Below are positions 28,147-38,244 of a stretch of 64,000 bases of DNA, one piece after another. Both the position numbers and the translations under genes were made by a program. The stretch is from Buttiauxella gaviniae ATCC 51604. GTDB lineage: Bacteria; Pseudomonadota; Gammaproteobacteria; Enterobacterales; Enterobacteriaceae. Position 1 is the first letter of the stretch, and each line of letters begins with the position of its first letter. The stretch lies in the NCBI RefSeq assembly GCF_001654835.1, contig NZ_LXEP01000034.1, forward strand, positions 1-64,000, read 5' to 3'. The notes below the pieces were generated by a model. That model ran no database searches, had not been told where the DNA came from, and worked only from the letters and a program-made list of their open reading frames with translations.

Positions 28147-29359
28147 GTTTCTCTCCCTGATAAATAACGGTACAGGGCAATTGCCCCCCTAACCAATAGA
28201 CCAGTTCTGCGGGACGTGCCACGGGCCAGTGCACAAAGTTAGCAACTTTTCCGCACTCAAGGCTGCCGTGGCTTTCACGGATACCCAATGCCTGCGCGGC
28301 ATGCAGCGTGACACCCGCCAGCGCTTCTTCAGGGGTTAAACCAAACAGAGTACAGGCCATATTGAGCATTAAACGCAATGATAATGCAGGCGAGGTGCCA
28401 GGGTTGGCATCACTTGCGACCGCCATCGGCACACCATGTTTGCGGAACGCAGCAACCGGCGGCTGTTGCTTTTCACGTAACAGATAAAACGCGCCAGGTA
28501 GCAATACGGCAACGGTATTGACTTCAGCCATTGCTTGCGCGTCAGCATCAGTTGCGTATTCAAGGTGGTCGGCAGATAACGCCTGAAAACGAGCGGCAAG
28601 AGTGCTGCCGGCCAGTGCTGAAAGTTGTTCAGCGTGGAGTTTTACAGGCATTCCCAGAGTGCGGGCGGCGCTAAAAACCTTCTCGGTTTGGGCCGGGCTA
28701 AAAGCCAGATGCTCACAGAATGCATCTACGGCATCAGCCAGTTTTTCCTGTGCTACACGCGGGAGTAACTGTTCGCAAACCACTTCAACCCATCTGTCGC
28801 TATCACCGCTAAACTCAGGAGGAACGGCGTGAGCCGCAAGGCAGGTGGCGTACACTTCAACCGGGAGGATTTCGCCTAGTCGACGGATAACGCGCAGCAT
28901 TTTGATTTCATTTTCGATATCCAGCCCGTATCCCGACTTAATCTCAACCGTCGTCACGCCTTCTTGCAGCAAATGTTGCAGACGCTGGCGGGCAGAATGC
29001 AGCAAATCATCTTCATCGGCTTCGCGCGTACTGCGGACGGTGGAAATAATGCCGCCACCACGTGCGGCAATTTCTGCGTAACTCATTCCATTCAGGCGCA
29101 TTTCAAATTCTGCGCTGCGGTCGCCACCAAATACCAAATGAGTGTGGCAATCAATAAAGCCCGGAGTGATTATCCCGCCATCAAAGTGGTGATGTGCCTG
29201 CGCTGAAATGTCGGGCAGCTCAGCGCGAGCGCCCAGCCAAACGATTTTCCCCTGATGCACTGCGATAACACCATCTTCAATCAACTGGTATTGCCCATTC
29301 GCCATTGTGACAAGCGTTGCACCGCTCCACAGGCTGTCGATGCTACGAGGGTAAGTCAT
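28130..29359 (-). CDS. hutI: Imidazolonepropionase
   Basis: HutI opens the ring of imidazolone-5-propionate to N-formimidoylglutamate. The amidohydrolase-fold protein of 409 residues shows [17 protein letters not shown] (zinc-binding HxH), [18 protein letters not shown] and [10 protein letters not shown] with the metal-side Asp. I chose the ATG at 29359, preceded by GTGGAG; an upstream TTG at 29389 would place ten codons over the HutC operator. hutI-hutG form a leftward operon divergent from hutF-hutD. Confidence 0.95.
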   Translation of the reverse strand: MTYPRSIDSLWSGATLVTMANGQYQLIEDGVIAVHQGKIVWLGARAELPDISAQAHHHFDGGIITPGFIDCHTHLVFGGDRSAEFEMRLNGMSYAEIAARGGGIISTVRSTREADEDDLLHSARQRLQHLLQEGVTTVEIKSGYGLDIENEIKMLRVIRRLGEILPVEVYATCLAAHAVPPEFSGDSDRWVEVVCEQLLPRVAQEKLADAVDAFCEHLAFSPAQTEKVFSAARTLGMPVKLHAEQLSALAGSTLAARFQALSADHLEYATDADAQAMAEVNTVAVLLPGAFYLLREKQQPPVAAFRKHGVPMAVASDANPGTSPALSLRLMLNMACTLFGLTPEEALAGVTLHAAQALGIRESHGSLECGKVANFVHWPVARPAELVYWLGGQLPCTVIYQGEKRDSTF

Positions 29360-29377
29360 GACATTCTCCACATCAGG

Positions 29378-29389
29378 TTGTATAGACAA
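29378..29389. promoter_or_regulatory. HutC operator in the hutI-hutF divergent region
   Basis: TTGTATAGACAA is a near-palindrome. Its exact reverse complement, TTGTCTATACAA, lies in the hutC-hutH region. HutC repressors of the GntR family bind TGTATA-type palindromes, and urocanate is the usual inducer. It sits 19 bases before the hutI start. Confidence 0.75.
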
Positions 29390-29533
29390 TTGACTACAAG
29401 CTAGCGCAGCATGTACTTTTCGGCAACTTCAGTCATGCGAATTATGACGGGGTTAAACAAGTTTAAAATTTGGTTTGCGTTAGTCTGATTTAATCGCTAA
29501 ATCATTGGCATCGCAAAAGAAGGAATCAAATCC

Positions 29534-30898
29534 ATGCCTGCATTTTTTGCTCCAGTTGTGATGCTCCCACAAGGTTGGGGGCACAATGTGCGTATTAGCG
29601 TCAACGAACAAGGAACGATTACTCACGTCGAAGTTGGTGCTTCAGGAGAAAATGCCACACTGCTACCGGGCGTCGTGATTCCTTCTATCTCAAACTTGCA
29701 CTCTCATGCGTTTCAGCGGGTGATGGCAGGATTGACGGAAGTGGCGGGCAATCCGCAGGACAGTTTCTGGACGTGGCGCGACATGATGTATCGCATGGTG
29801 CAGAAACTATCCCCTGAACAAGTCGGTGCCATTGCCACTCATTTGTACATTGATATGCTCAAGGGTGGTTACACTCAGGTTGCTGAATTTCACTATTTAC
29901 ATCATGACGTTAACGGAAAACCGTATGCGTCAGGTGATTTGATGCTACAGCAACTGCTGCTTGCTGCCGATAACAGTGGGATAGGGCAAACGCTGTTGCC
30001 AGTGTTGTACAGCCATGCAGGTTTTGGCGCACAACCACCAGCCGCGGGGCAAAAAAGATTTATCCAGGATGTCGATCGTTATCTGCGCCAACAACAAGCG
30101 TTGGGCAATGTATTACGCCGTTATCCTTTGATTAATCACGGTTTGTGTTTTCACTCATTACGAGCGGTGACACAGGAGCAAATGGAAGATGTTCTGGAAG
30201 CGAGTGATTACCGCTTGCCGGTTCATATCCATATTGCGGAGCAGGAGAAAGAAGTCGACGACTGCCTTGCCTGGAGCAATGAGCGCCCGGTGGAATGGCT
30301 ATATAACCGCTTTGCCGTGGACGACCGCTGGTGCCTGATTCATGCCACGCACTTGTCGCCTGAAGAGTTAACCCAAATTGTTGAAAGCCGCACAGTGGCA
30401 GGTTTATGCCCAACAACCGAAGCAAATCTCGGCGATGGCATTTTCCCTGCGACCAATTTCATCGCCCAGGGCGGCCATTGGGGCGTGGGTTCTGACAGCC
30501 ATGTGTCGGTTAGTGCACTGGAAGAATTACGCTGGCTTGAGTACGCACAGCGCCTGCGTGATAAAAGGCGCAACCGCATTGTGTTGCCAGAATTGCCTCA
30601 GGTTGGCGAAGTTTTGTGGCGGCAGGCTGCAGTTGGCGGGGCACAAGCCTGCGGTGTGACGATGGGGATGATTGCTCCGGGGCAGCGTGCGGACTGGCTG
30701 GTACTCGAGCGTGATTCATGGCTTGCGCATGTTGAAGATTACGCGATTCTTAACCGCTGGTTGTTTGGTGGACGCTGCGAACAAATACGAGACGTGTGGG
30801 TTGCTGGAAAACAGGTGATAACCGACAGGCAGCACCCGCTCGATGAACAAAGTAATGCACAGTTTGCGCAGGTGATGCGCACTCTTCAGGAGTGGTGA
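29534..30898 (+). CDS. hutF: Formimidoylglutamate deiminase
   Basis: HutF deaminates N-formimidoylglutamate to N-formylglutamate and ammonia. The 454-residue amidohydrolase has [19 protein letters not shown] (metal HxH), [24 protein letters not shown], and [20 protein letters not shown], all characteristic of HutF. It heads a rightward pair with hutD, divergent from hutI. The ATG follows AGAAGGA. Its presence together with an FGase-type HutG fixes the pathway as the five-step version. Confidence 0.95.
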   Translation: MPAFFAPVVMLPQGWGHNVRISVNEQGTITHVEVGASGENATLLPGVVIPSISNLHSHAFQRVMAGLTEVAGNPQDSFWTWRDMMYRMVQKLSPEQVGAIATHLYIDMLKGGYTQVAEFHYLHHDVNGKPYASGDLMLQQLLLAADNSGIGQTLLPVLYSHAGFGAQPPAAGQKRFIQDVDRYLRQQQALGNVLRRYPLINHGLCFHSLRAVTQEQMEDVLEASDYRLPVHIHIAEQEKEVDDCLAWSNERPVEWLYNRFAVDDRWCLIHATHLSPEELTQIVESRTVAGLCPTTEANLGDGIFPATNFIAQGGHWGVGSDSHVSVSALEELRWLEYAQRLRDKRRNRIVLPELPQVGEVLWRQAAVGGAQACGVTMGMIAPGQRADWLVLERDSWLAHVEDYAILNRWLFGGRCEQIRDVWVAGKQVITDRQHPLDEQSNAQFAQVMRTLQEW

Positions 30899-31443
30899 TG
30901 GAATTCTTTGATATACGGAAAGTGCCCGTCAGCTTGTGGCGTAACGGGGCCGGAGAAACCCGCGAAATTTGCTGTTTTCCGCCCGCTACGCGCGATTTCA
31001 ACTGGCGCGCCAGTATCGCGTCAATCGCCAGCAGCGGCGAATTTTCAGCTTTCCCTCAGGTAGACCGTGTCATCACCTTGCTTGAAGGAGGGGAGGTGGT
31101 TCTGGATGCCGGAAAGGCGTTTCGTCATACCCTAAAGCACTTTCAGCCTTTTGCTTTTGCCGGTGATTACACGGTTAAAGCCGAGCTAAAGCAGGGTATG
31201 TCGATGGATTTCAATATCATGACGCATCGTGACCGTTGCCTTGCCAAAGTGCGTGTTGCTGACCGCACGTTTACGACCTTCGCTCCGCGTGGCGGCATTG
31301 TTTATGTGCTCAGCGGTGAGTGGCAACTGGGCGACAAACTACTGACGCCAGAGCAAGGTGCGTGGTGGCAAGATGGTCGCCACACCTTGCGCTTACTGAA
31401 GTCGGAAGGAAAGCTGCTGTTTAGCGAAATTACTTATCTCTGA
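30898..31443 (+). CDS. hutD: HutD family protein
   Basis: The 181-residue cupin-like protein has [20 protein letters not shown] and then [20 protein letters not shown], typical of HutD. In Pseudomonas HutD is thought to set an upper limit on hut operon activity, possibly by binding formylglutamate; its exact role is unsettled. The ATG overlaps the hutF stop (TGATG). It is convergent with hutC, whose stop follows at once. Confidence 0.93.
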   Translation: MEFFDIRKVPVSLWRNGAGETREICCFPPATRDFNWRASIASIASSGEFSAFPQVDRVITLLEGGEVVLDAGKAFRHTLKHFQPFAFAGDYTVKAELKQGMSMDFNIMTHRDRCLAKVRVADRTFTTFAPRGGIVYVLSGEWQLGDKLLTPEQGAWWQDGRHTLRLLKSEGKLLFSEITYL

Positions 31444-32196
31444 TCACTGCCCGGTAAAACTGCCGACCAATTGATAACGCGAGCCCGGATACAGCAGTCG
31501 GGCTACCGTCACCACCTGCGAATGGTGCCAGGTGCGGCGTTGAATCAATAAACAAGGCTGGTTAGTCGTCACTTCAAGCAATCCTTGCTGCGTTTCATCT
31601 GCCAACACCGCTTCCACAATATGTTCACCCGAAGTTAGCGGTGCGACTTTGCTCAGATAATGGTGAGGCGTTTCCAGACGGAAATCTTGTTGTAGATAGT
31701 CTGGGGCAAGCGCCGGGTTCACATAGCGAGTTTCCAGCTGTACTGCCATATCGTTGTCGTAGTGAATCAGTTGCGAATAAAACAGCGGCTCGCCAACGTT
31801 GACTGAAAAGGCATGTGCCAGTTTTTCATCTGCCTTAACTTGTTCAAGCGCTACCACCTGATTGCGGTAGTGATGACCTCTCGCGGTAATCTCTTCGGCA
31901 ATGCTGCCCACTTCAAGCATTGCAGTATGGCCTTTTTGCTCAGCCACAAAGGTTCCCACACCTTGCATTCGTACCAGCCAGCCTTCGCCTGTGAGTTCTC
32001 GCAACGCCCGGTTGATAGTCATTCGGCTGACATTCAGCGCATTAACCAGTTCCGTTTCCGAAGGCACTCTCTGATGAGCAAGCCAGTTCCCACTGCGGAT
32101 TTGGCTGATGATTCCTTGTTTTACCCGCAGGTAAATGGGCGCAGGTAAATCACTGATGGCGGCACGCAATTGATCCAGAGGTTGGATTTCAGACAT
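31444..32196 (-). CDS. hutC: Histidine utilisation repressor
   Basis: HutC is a GntR/HutC-family repressor. The winged helix covers APIYLRVKQGIISQIRSGNW through RMTINRALRELTGEGWLVR, followed by GVGTFVAEQKG and a UTRA ligand domain ending in ARLLYPGSRYQLVGSF. It is 250 residues long from the ATG at 32196, which has AAGGAAC upstream; a longer GTG-started frame is open but lacks that signal. It diverges from hutH, with an operator in between that fits autoregulation. Confidence 0.94.
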   Translation of the reverse strand: MSEIQPLDQLRAAISDLPAPIYLRVKQGIISQIRSGNWLAHQRVPSETELVNALNVSRMTINRALRELTGEGWLVRMQGVGTFVAEQKGHTAMLEVGSIAEEITARGHHYRNQVVALEQVKADEKLAHAFSVNVGEPLFYSQLIHYDNDMAVQLETRYVNPALAPDYLQQDFRLETPHHYLSKVAPLTSGEHIVEAVLADETQQGLLEVTTNQPCLLIQRRTWHHSQVVTVARLLYPGSRYQLVGSFTGQ

Positions 32197-32303
32197 CAAC
32201 GGTTCCTTAAAAATTGCATTTTGCGGCGAAAGCGCGATCTCGCTCACTGTTCAATAAAAATTACCTATGACCCGCTGGCGGTCATTTGGGTTTATTAGTT
32301 AGG

Positions 32304-32315
32304 TTGTCTATACAA
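32304..32315. promoter_or_regulatory. HutC operator in the hutC-hutH divergent region
   Basis: TTGTCTATACAA, the exact reverse complement of the box at 29378, lies 42 bases before the hutH start. Finding the same 12-mer in both hut control regions and nowhere else that I noticed supports its role. Confidence 0.75.
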
Positions 32316-32356
32316 CTCTATACGTTCACATGAATTGATGCCATCAGGATGTCGCT

Positions 32357-33901
32357 ATGTCGCTGCAAAAAAAGATTTGCTGTCTTACACCGGGGCACGT
32401 AACGCTCGCCACACTGCGTGAAATCTACCATGGAGTCGTGACTTTGAGCCTTGATTCCGGGGCCATTGATGCGGTCATTAAGTCCCAGCAAACCGTTGAG
32501 GCTATCGTCAATCATGGCGATGTGGTTTACGGCATTAATACGGGATTTGGCAAGCTGGCGCAAACCACCATTGCCAAAGAGCATCTGGCTGAATTGCAAC
32601 GCAATCTGGTGCTTTCGCATAGCGTAGGTCTTGGGAAACCGTTGCCAGATGATGTGGTACGCCTGGTGATGGCCAGCAAAATTATTAGCCTTGCGCGTGG
32701 CCACTCTGGCGTGCGTATGGATGTTATCGATAGTTTATTGCGTCTGTTTAACGCGGGTGTGATGCCGGTTATCCCGGAAAAAGGCTCGGTTGGTGCATCG
32801 GGAGATTTGGCACCGCTGGCGCACCTTTCGCTGATGTTGTTGGGTGAAGGTAATGTGCGTATCAATGGCGAGGAGCTTCCAGCAATCGCCGGGTTGAAAA
32901 TTGCCGGGGTCGAGCCGCTGGTGCTTGGTCCAAAAGAGGGGCTGGCGTTACTTAACGGCACGCAAGTTTCTACCGCACTGGCGTTGCGCGGCCTGTTTGA
33001 AGGCGAAAAAGTGTTTGGTGCAGGCCTTGTCGCCGGGGCGTTATCACTGGAAGCAATTAAAGGCTCAGTGAAACCTTTTGATGCACGAATTCATGAAGCG
33101 CGTGGGCAGACCGGGCAAATCGACGTAGCGGCGGCAGTCAGAGCTTTGCTTGCCGACAGTGAAATTGTTGACTCTCATCAGCATTGCGGGCGTGTGCAAG
33201 ATCCTTATTCCATCCGTTGCGTACCGCAAGTAATGGGAGCATGCCTCGATAACCTGCGCCATGCAGCACGCGTATTGCAAATTGAAGCTAACGCCGCATC
33301 TGACAACCCACTGGTATTTAGCGAAACCGGAGAGGTGATTTCCGGTGGGAATTTCCATGCAGAGCCTGTGGCATTCGCCGCCGATATTATTGCGCTGGCA
33401 GTTGCTGAAATTGGCGCAATTTCTGAACGTCGCCTGGCATTACTGCTGGATACCGGTCTTTCTGGCTTACCGCCATTCCTGGTGAAAGAGGGCGGAATTA
33501 ACTCAGGCTTTATGATTGCGCAGGTGACAGCCGCAGCGCTGGCATCTGAAAACAAGTCATTGGCTCATCCGGGAAGTGTGGACAGCCTGCCTACTTCAGC
33601 AAACCAGGAAGACCACGTTTCAATGGCAACTTATGCCGCGCGCCGCCTTGGTGAGATGTGTTTCAACACCGCCGCCGTAGTGGGTATTGAAGCGATGGCT
33701 GCAGCCCAGGGGATCGAGTTTTCCCGCCCATTAAGCAGTTCGCCAATCATGGAGCAGGTCTTTAATGGCGTGCGTGAACGTGTTGCCTTCCTTGATAAAG
33801 ACCGCCTACTGGCTCCGGATATCGAAAGCATGCGCCAGTGGGGCTGTAGTGGTGAATTACCTGCTGTTATTACACAACTTTTCCCTTCTACGTCGGCCTG
33901 A
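32357..33901 (+). CDS. hutH: Histidine ammonia-lyase
   Basis: HutH deaminates histidine to urocanate, the first step. The 514-residue protein contains [15 protein letters not shown], whose Ala147-Ser148-Gly149 cyclise to the MIO electrophile, and [24 protein letters not shown] and [12 protein letters not shown]. The gene starts the hutH-hutU operon, reading away from hutC. The stop lies 17 bases before the hutU start. Confidence 0.96.
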   Translation: MSLQKKICCLTPGHVTLATLREIYHGVVTLSLDSGAIDAVIKSQQTVEAIVNHGDVVYGINTGFGKLAQTTIAKEHLAELQRNLVLSHSVGLGKPLPDDVVRLVMASKIISLARGHSGVRMDVIDSLLRLFNAGVMPVIPEKGSVGASGDLAPLAHLSLMLLGEGNVRINGEELPAIAGLKIAGVEPLVLGPKEGLALLNGTQVSTALALRGLFEGEKVFGAGLVAGALSLEAIKGSVKPFDARIHEARGQTGQIDVAAAVRALLADSEIVDSHQHCGRVQDPYSIRCVPQVMGACLDNLRHAARVLQIEANAASDNPLVFSETGEVISGGNFHAEPVAFAADIIALAVAEIGAISERRLALLLDTGLSGLPPFLVKEGGINSGFMIAQVTAAALASENKSLAHPGSVDSLPTSANQEDHVSMATYAARRLGEMCFNTAAVVGIEAMAAAQGIEFSRPLSSSPIMEQVFNGVRERVAFLDKDRLLAPDIESMRQWGCSGELPAVITQLFPSTSA

Positions 33902-33918
33902 TGCCGGGAGCCACTACA

Positions 33919-35619
33919 ATGACTGAATCTGTAAAACAGGCGGTAGCCCGCACGGTACGCGCACCGCATGGTACGACATTGCACTGCGAAAACTGGCTGA
34001 TTGAAGCGGCTTACCGCATGATCCAAAACAACCTCGATCCTGATGTCGCCGAGCGCCCGGAAGATCTGGTGGTGTATGGCGGGATCGGTAAAGCAGCTCG
34101 CAACTGGGATTGCTTTGAACAGATCCTTGCCTCGCTGCGTACACTCAAGGCCGATGAAACATTGCTGGTGCAATCGGGCAAGCCAGTCGGTATTTTCCGC
34201 ACTCACGCTGATGCTCCGCGCGTGCTGATTGCCAACTCCAACCTCGTACCGCACTGGGCAAACTGGGATCATTTCCATGAGCTCGATAAAGCCGGGCTAA
34301 TGATGTACGGCCAGATGACCGCGGGTTCGTGGATTTACATCGGCGCGCAAGGCATCGTGCAGGGCACTTTTGAAACCTTCGCCGAGGCTGGTCGTCAGCA
34401 TTACGGTGGGGATTTGCGTGGCAAATGGATCCTGACTGCTGGGCTGGGCGGTATGGGTGGCGCACAGCCGCTGGCGGGCGTGCTGGCAGGCGCTTCGGTG
34501 TTAGCCATCGAGTGCCAGGAGTCGCGCATTGATTTCCGTCTGCGTACTCGTTATCTCGACTATAAAGCGACAACTCTTGATGAAGCGCTGGCAATGATCG
34601 AAAAAGCGAACGCGGAGAAAAAAGCGATCTCCGTCGGTCTATTAGGCAACGCCGCCGATCTGCTACCAGAATTGGTTAGACGCGCGAAAGCGGGGGGCAT
34701 TAAGCCTGATATTGTGACGGATCAGACTTCGGCCCATGATCCGATAAACGGTTATTTGCCGTTGGGCTGGACGCTGGAGCGTTGGCAGAGTGAGCGTGCC
34801 TCACAACCGAAAGCCGTGGAAAAAGCCGCGCGATCCTCTATGGCGGTGCACGTTCAGGCGATGCTCGATTTCTGGAAAATGGGTGTCCCGACGGTGGATT
34901 ATGGTAATAACATCCGCCAGGTGGCGTTTGATGAAGGCGTGGAAAATGCCTTTGATTTCCCGGGCTTTGTTCCGGCCTATATTCGCCCGTTGTTCTGCGA
35001 AGGCAAAGGGCCGTTTCGCTGGGTAGCGCTTTCAGGTGACCCTGAAGATATTGCGAAAACCGATGCGAAACTCAAAGAGCTATTCCCGGATAACCAGAAC
35101 CTGCATCGCTGGTTGGATATGGCGCAGGAGCGTATTGCTTTCCAGGGGCTGCCGGCGCGTATTTGCTGGTTAGGTCTTGGCGAGCGTCATCTTGCTGGGC
35201 TGGCGTTTAACGAAATGGTGCGTAACGGCGAGCTGAAAGCACCAATCGTAATTGGTCGTGACCATCTGGATTGTGGTTCTGTGGCTTCGCCAAACCGTGA
35301 AACGGAATCCATGAAGGATGGCTCTGATGCGGTTTCCGACTGGCCATTGCTCAACGCGCTGCTAAATACCGCAGGCGGGGCGACCTGGGTGAGTTTGCAC
35401 CATGGTGGTGGCGTAGGAATGGGCTTCTCGCAACATGCTGGCGTGGTGATTGTAGCCGATGGTACGCCAGAAGCAGCCGTGCGCTTAGGTCGTGTGCTGT
35501 GGAATGACCCAGCAACCGGCGTGATGCGCCACGCCGATGCGGGTTATGAGAGTGCCGCTGAATGCGCGAAAGCGCATGATCTGAAATTACCGATGCTACC
35601 AATTCATAACGCAAAATAA
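33919..35619 (+). CDS. hutU: Urocanate hydratase
   Basis: HutU adds water to urocanate to give imidazolonepropionate using tightly bound NAD+. The 566-residue protein has [20 protein letters not shown] (NAD-binding), [12 protein letters not shown] and [16 protein letters not shown] with the conserved active-site Cys. I chose the ATG at 33919 preceded by CGGGAG; an ATG overlapping the hutH stop would add six codons. The TAA stop is part of the left end of an ERIC element. Confidence 0.95.
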   Translation: MTESVKQAVARTVRAPHGTTLHCENWLIEAAYRMIQNNLDPDVAERPEDLVVYGGIGKAARNWDCFEQILASLRTLKADETLLVQSGKPVGIFRTHADAPRVLIANSNLVPHWANWDHFHELDKAGLMMYGQMTAGSWIYIGAQGIVQGTFETFAEAGRQHYGGDLRGKWILTAGLGGMGGAQPLAGVLAGASVLAIECQESRIDFRLRTRYLDYKATTLDEALAMIEKANAEKKAISVGLLGNAADLLPELVRRAKAGGIKPDIVTDQTSAHDPINGYLPLGWTLERWQSERASQPKAVEKAARSSMAVHVQAMLDFWKMGVPTVDYGNNIRQVAFDEGVENAFDFPGFVPAYIRPLFCEGKGPFRWVALSGDPEDIAKTDAKLKELFPDNQNLHRWLDMAQERIAFQGLPARICWLGLGERHLAGLAFNEMVRNGELKAPIVIGRDHLDCGSVASPNRETESMKDGSDAVSDWPLLNALLNTAGGATWVSLHHGGGVGMGFSQHAGVVIVADGTPEAAVRLGRVLWNDPATGVMRHADAGYESAAECAKAHDLKLPMLPIHNAK

Positions 35620-35727
35620 TTCGAGTTGCAGGTAGGCGGCAAGGGAGCAAATCCCCAGGAGCTTACATAAGTAAGTGACTGGGGTTTGTGAGTGCAGCCA
35701 ACACCGCTGCGGCTCGAAGTATGAAGC
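35613..35727. repeat. ERIC (IRU) element between hutU and the yddG-like gene
   Basis: It contains the ERIC landmarks AAATAATTCGAGTTGCAGG, ATCCCCAGGAGCTTACATAA, AAGTAAGTGACTGGGG and the end CTCGAAGTATGAAG. It fills the whole gap between convergent genes: its left end provides the hutU stop codon and its right end stops just before the minus-strand stop at 35729. Confidence 0.93.
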
Positions 35728-35728
35728 G

Positions 35729-36619
35729 TTAGCTATAACGGCGGGTCGCTAACCAACATAACAATGACCCGCCGACTACCATCATCACACCCTGCCAGAA
35801 CGCCCAACCCGGATGTAAACCCAACCACAGGCTTGCGATTAATGCCGATAGCACTGGCGTAAAGTACGATGCGGTTGCCAGCAAAGTCATGTTCCCGCGC
35901 TGAATGCCGTGATTCCAGGCCGTGTAGGCGACAGCTGTAGAAACACCCATGAACAGGAGTTGTATTGTCGAAGGCAGCGTAAAGTGAATAGGTGCTTCGC
36001 TAACGAAAGCAAATTTAACCCACAACACTACCGCAGTGGCACAAAAGAAAAGAGATACGCCATTTTTCCCACCACTCCAGCGGCGCGTAATATTGCAATA
36101 CAGCGCCCAGATTAACGCAGCGGCAAAAGCCAGGCCGTATGCCAGCGGGTTATCCAGAATGTTGTGCCACATCTGAATCGGTGACCAGTCACCATCGCCT
36201 TTCATCACCTGAATGATGCCCGCCAGTGACAGCGCAAGACCAGGCCAGAGCCATAAATTACTGCGTTGCTGGTTGATAAACAGGGCAAGCAAGATGGTCA
36301 GACTCGGCCATAAATAGTTAATCATTCCCAGTTCTAATGACTGGCTGCGGCTATGCGCAAGCCCGATAGCCAGTGCGAGGAATATTTCATAAGTGACAAA
36401 TAGCGCGCCACCAATCCACAAGTAGCGGGGTGGGATTTCACGAATTTTCGGTAAACCACGCGCCAGGCACAGGCAAACTGCGCTGACGGTATAAATCAGT
36501 GCGGCACCGCCAACGGGGCCAAAATGTTCGCTGATACTGCGCAATAAACCAACTGAGGTGCTCCAGAGGAGAATGGCCACCAGGCCAAAAGCCGTGGCAC
36601 GTTTTGCAGAGCTATCCAT
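35729..36619 (-). CDS. yddG: EamA-family aromatic amino acid exporter, YddG-like
   Basis: The protein of about 296 residues has ten hydrophobic segments in two EamA repeats. GLVAILLWSTSVGLLRSISE, FGPVGGAALIY, GMINYLWPSLTILLALFIN and SYFTPVLSALIASLWL with GGSLLCWLATRR match YddG, which exports phenylalanine, tyrosine, tryptophan and some toxins such as paraquat. I chose the start at 36619; an upstream in-frame start at 36661 is open but looks atypical. In E. coli yddG is elsewhere, so this may be a paralogue. Confidence 0.75.
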   Translation of the reverse strand: MDSSAKRATAFGLVAILLWSTSVGLLRSISEHFGPVGGAALIYTVSAVCLCLARGLPKIREIPPRYLWIGGALFVTYEIFLALAIGLAHSRSQSLELGMINYLWPSLTILLALFINQQRSNLWLWPGLALSLAGIIQVMKGDGDWSPIQMWHNILDNPLAYGLAFAAALIWALYCNITRRWSGGKNGVSLFFCATAVVLWVKFAFVSEAPIHFTLPSTIQLLFMGVSTAVAYTAWNHGIQRGNMTLLATASYFTPVLSALIASLWLGLHPGWAFWQGVMMVVGGSLLCWLATRRYS

Positions 36620-36680
36620 GTGTATCCAGAACGGAGTAATGTTGGATGACGCGGCGGCCATCCAACATTATTTTCAGAAA

Positions 36681-37508
36681 CTACTGTTTCCAGAAATCAT
36701 CAAATACGGTGATTGGTGGACGGCGTTTGTGTTCGGTTTTCAGATACCAGCCTTCGATGATTTTGCTGGTGGCATCGTCCAGGGTTTTGCCTTCCAGGTA
36801 GTCATCAATTTGCTCGTAGGTTACGCCCAGGGCAGCTTCATCAGGCAGAGAAGGGCGGTCATCTTCAAGATCAGCGGTTGGCGCTTTCTGGTATAAATGT
36901 TCCGGGCAGCCCAGTGTTTTAAGCAGCGCTTTCCCCTGGCGCTTGTTAAGACGGAAGATTGGGTTGATATCGGTGCCGCCATCGCCGTATTTGGTGAAGA
37001 ATCCAGTCACCGCTTCAGCACCATGGTCAGTACCCACAACAACGCCTTTAGTCATGCCAGCGATACTGTATTGTGCTTTCATGCGCTCACGGGCTTTTTC
37101 ATTGCCACGAATAAAATCGCTCAACTCAATACCTGCTTCACGCAGCGCTTGTTCGCTCGCCAGTACAGCACCTTTGATATTCACGGTTAGCACGCGGTCT
37201 GGCTCAATAAAGGTAATGGCATCCTGACAGTCTTGTTCATCGGCCTGCACGCCAAACGGCAAGCGTACGGCGATAAACTGGTAAGTTTCGTCACCGGTTT
37301 CATCACGCAGTTCATTGATGGCGAGCTGACAGAGTTTACCGGTAAGGGTTGAATCCTGGCCGCCGCTAATACCCAGCACCAGCGACTTAATAAATGAATA
37401 TCTTTTCAGGTACGACTTCAGGAAATCAACGCTGACACGAATTTCGTGTTCTGGGTCGATCTGTGTTTTCACTCCTAGTGCCTGAATAATCTCTTGTTGC
37501 AGAGCCAT
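36681..37508 (-). CDS. nadE: Ammonia-dependent NAD+ synthetase
   Basis: NadE amidates nicotinic acid adenine dinucleotide with ammonia and ATP, the final step of NAD synthesis. The 275-residue protein has the pyrophosphatase P-loop [15 protein letters not shown] and [20 protein letters not shown], and no glutaminase domain. Length equals E. coli. It diverges from osmE as in E. coli. GGAGGGTT precedes the ATG. Confidence 0.96.
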   Translation of the reverse strand: MALQQEIIQALGVKTQIDPEHEIRVSVDFLKSYLKRYSFIKSLVLGISGGQDSTLTGKLCQLAINELRDETGDETYQFIAVRLPFGVQADEQDCQDAITFIEPDRVLTVNIKGAVLASEQALREAGIELSDFIRGNEKARERMKAQYSIAGMTKGVVVGTDHGAEAVTGFFTKYGDGGTDINPIFRLNKRQGKALLKTLGCPEHLYQKAPTADLEDDRPSLPDEAALGVTYEQIDDYLEGKTLDDATSKIIEGWYLKTEHKRRPPITVFDDFWKQ

Positions 37509-37782
37509 TTAACCCTCCGGTGCAATTTACCTGCGTATGCAGGTAGCAAAAGTCAGATTTGTTAAAACTACCCGTTTGTGGTTAAAACGACAAGACTCAT
37601 GGGAGAGAGGTTGTGCCGTTTGGTGTGATTTAGAGCTATCTGGTACGTTTTGGAGCTAACCTGGTGTTTTGTTTAATAATCCTAAAATTTACTCATTTGG
37701 TCTGCTTAGTTGAAAAATGCGCTTTTATATTCCAGGCTTATCTAACACGCATGAGCAATACCCTGAAAAACGAGGATAAAAT

Positions 37783-38121
37783 ATGAACAAGACTTTTGCA
37801 GGAATTTTAAGTGCAGCAGCGGTTATGACAATGCTTGCCGGTTGCACGGCCTACGATCGTACCAAAGATCAGGTAGCAACACCGGTTGTAAAAGATGTGA
37901 AAAAAGGCATGAGCCGTGAGCAAGTTCAACAGGTTGCAGGCAAACCGTCTTCAGAAGTGACCATGATTCACGCACGTGGTACTTGCCAGACTTACATTCT
38001 TGGCCAGCGTGATGGGAAAACAGAAACTTATTTCGTAGCGCTTGATGAAACCGGGCATGTGATGAATTCGGGTTATCAGACCTGTGCTGAGTACGATACT
38101 GACCCGCAGGTTAAAAAATAA
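37783..38121 (+). CDS. osmE: Osmotically inducible lipoprotein OsmE
   Basis: This 112-residue outer-membrane lipoprotein of the SmpA/OmlA fold has a lipobox LAGC with Cys21 after a signal peptide, then [20 protein letters not shown] and [14 protein letters not shown]. coli osmE is induced by high osmolarity and in stationary phase, and is the divergent neighbour of nadE. The ATG follows AACGAGGAT. A deleted ERIC element begins one base after its stop. Confidence 0.95.
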   Translation: MNKTFAGILSAAAVMTMLAGCTAYDRTKDQVATPVVKDVKKGMSREQVQQVAGKPSSEVTMIHARGTCQTYILGQRDGKTETYFVALDETGHVMNSGYQTCAEYDTDPQVKK

Positions 38122-38122
38122 T

Positions 38123-38195
38123 TCCCCGTCATACTTCGAGTTGCAGATGAGTTGACTTTACCCATTAGCCTTTCTGCCACGCGAATTATTTAGGG
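38123..38195 (-). repeat. ERIC-derived element with altered centre, inverted
   Basis: CCGTCATACTTCGAGTTGC at one end and GCGAATTATTTAGGG at the other are the two ERIC ends in reverse orientation. The 35-40 bases between do not carry the ERIC centre. It is about 73 bases long and sits between osmE and its terminator. Confidence 0.75.
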
Positions 38196-38210
38196 AAATA
38201 TTTTGAATAG

Positions 38211-38239
38211 AAAGCCGTCACTGATGTGACGGCTTTTTT
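38211..38239 (+). terminator. Terminator between osmE and katE
   Basis: AAAGCCGTCAC and GTGACGGCTTT form an 11-bp stem with a TGAT loop, followed by TTTT. The A/T flanks on both sides allow it to serve convergent katE as well. Confidence 0.9.
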
Positions 38240-38244
38240 GTGGG

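Noticed and set aside
34145-34594. A 149-codon antisense frame within hutU.
   Set aside because: Composition is typical of an antisense shadow (rich in Arg and Pro) and it overlaps the conserved NAD-binding region.
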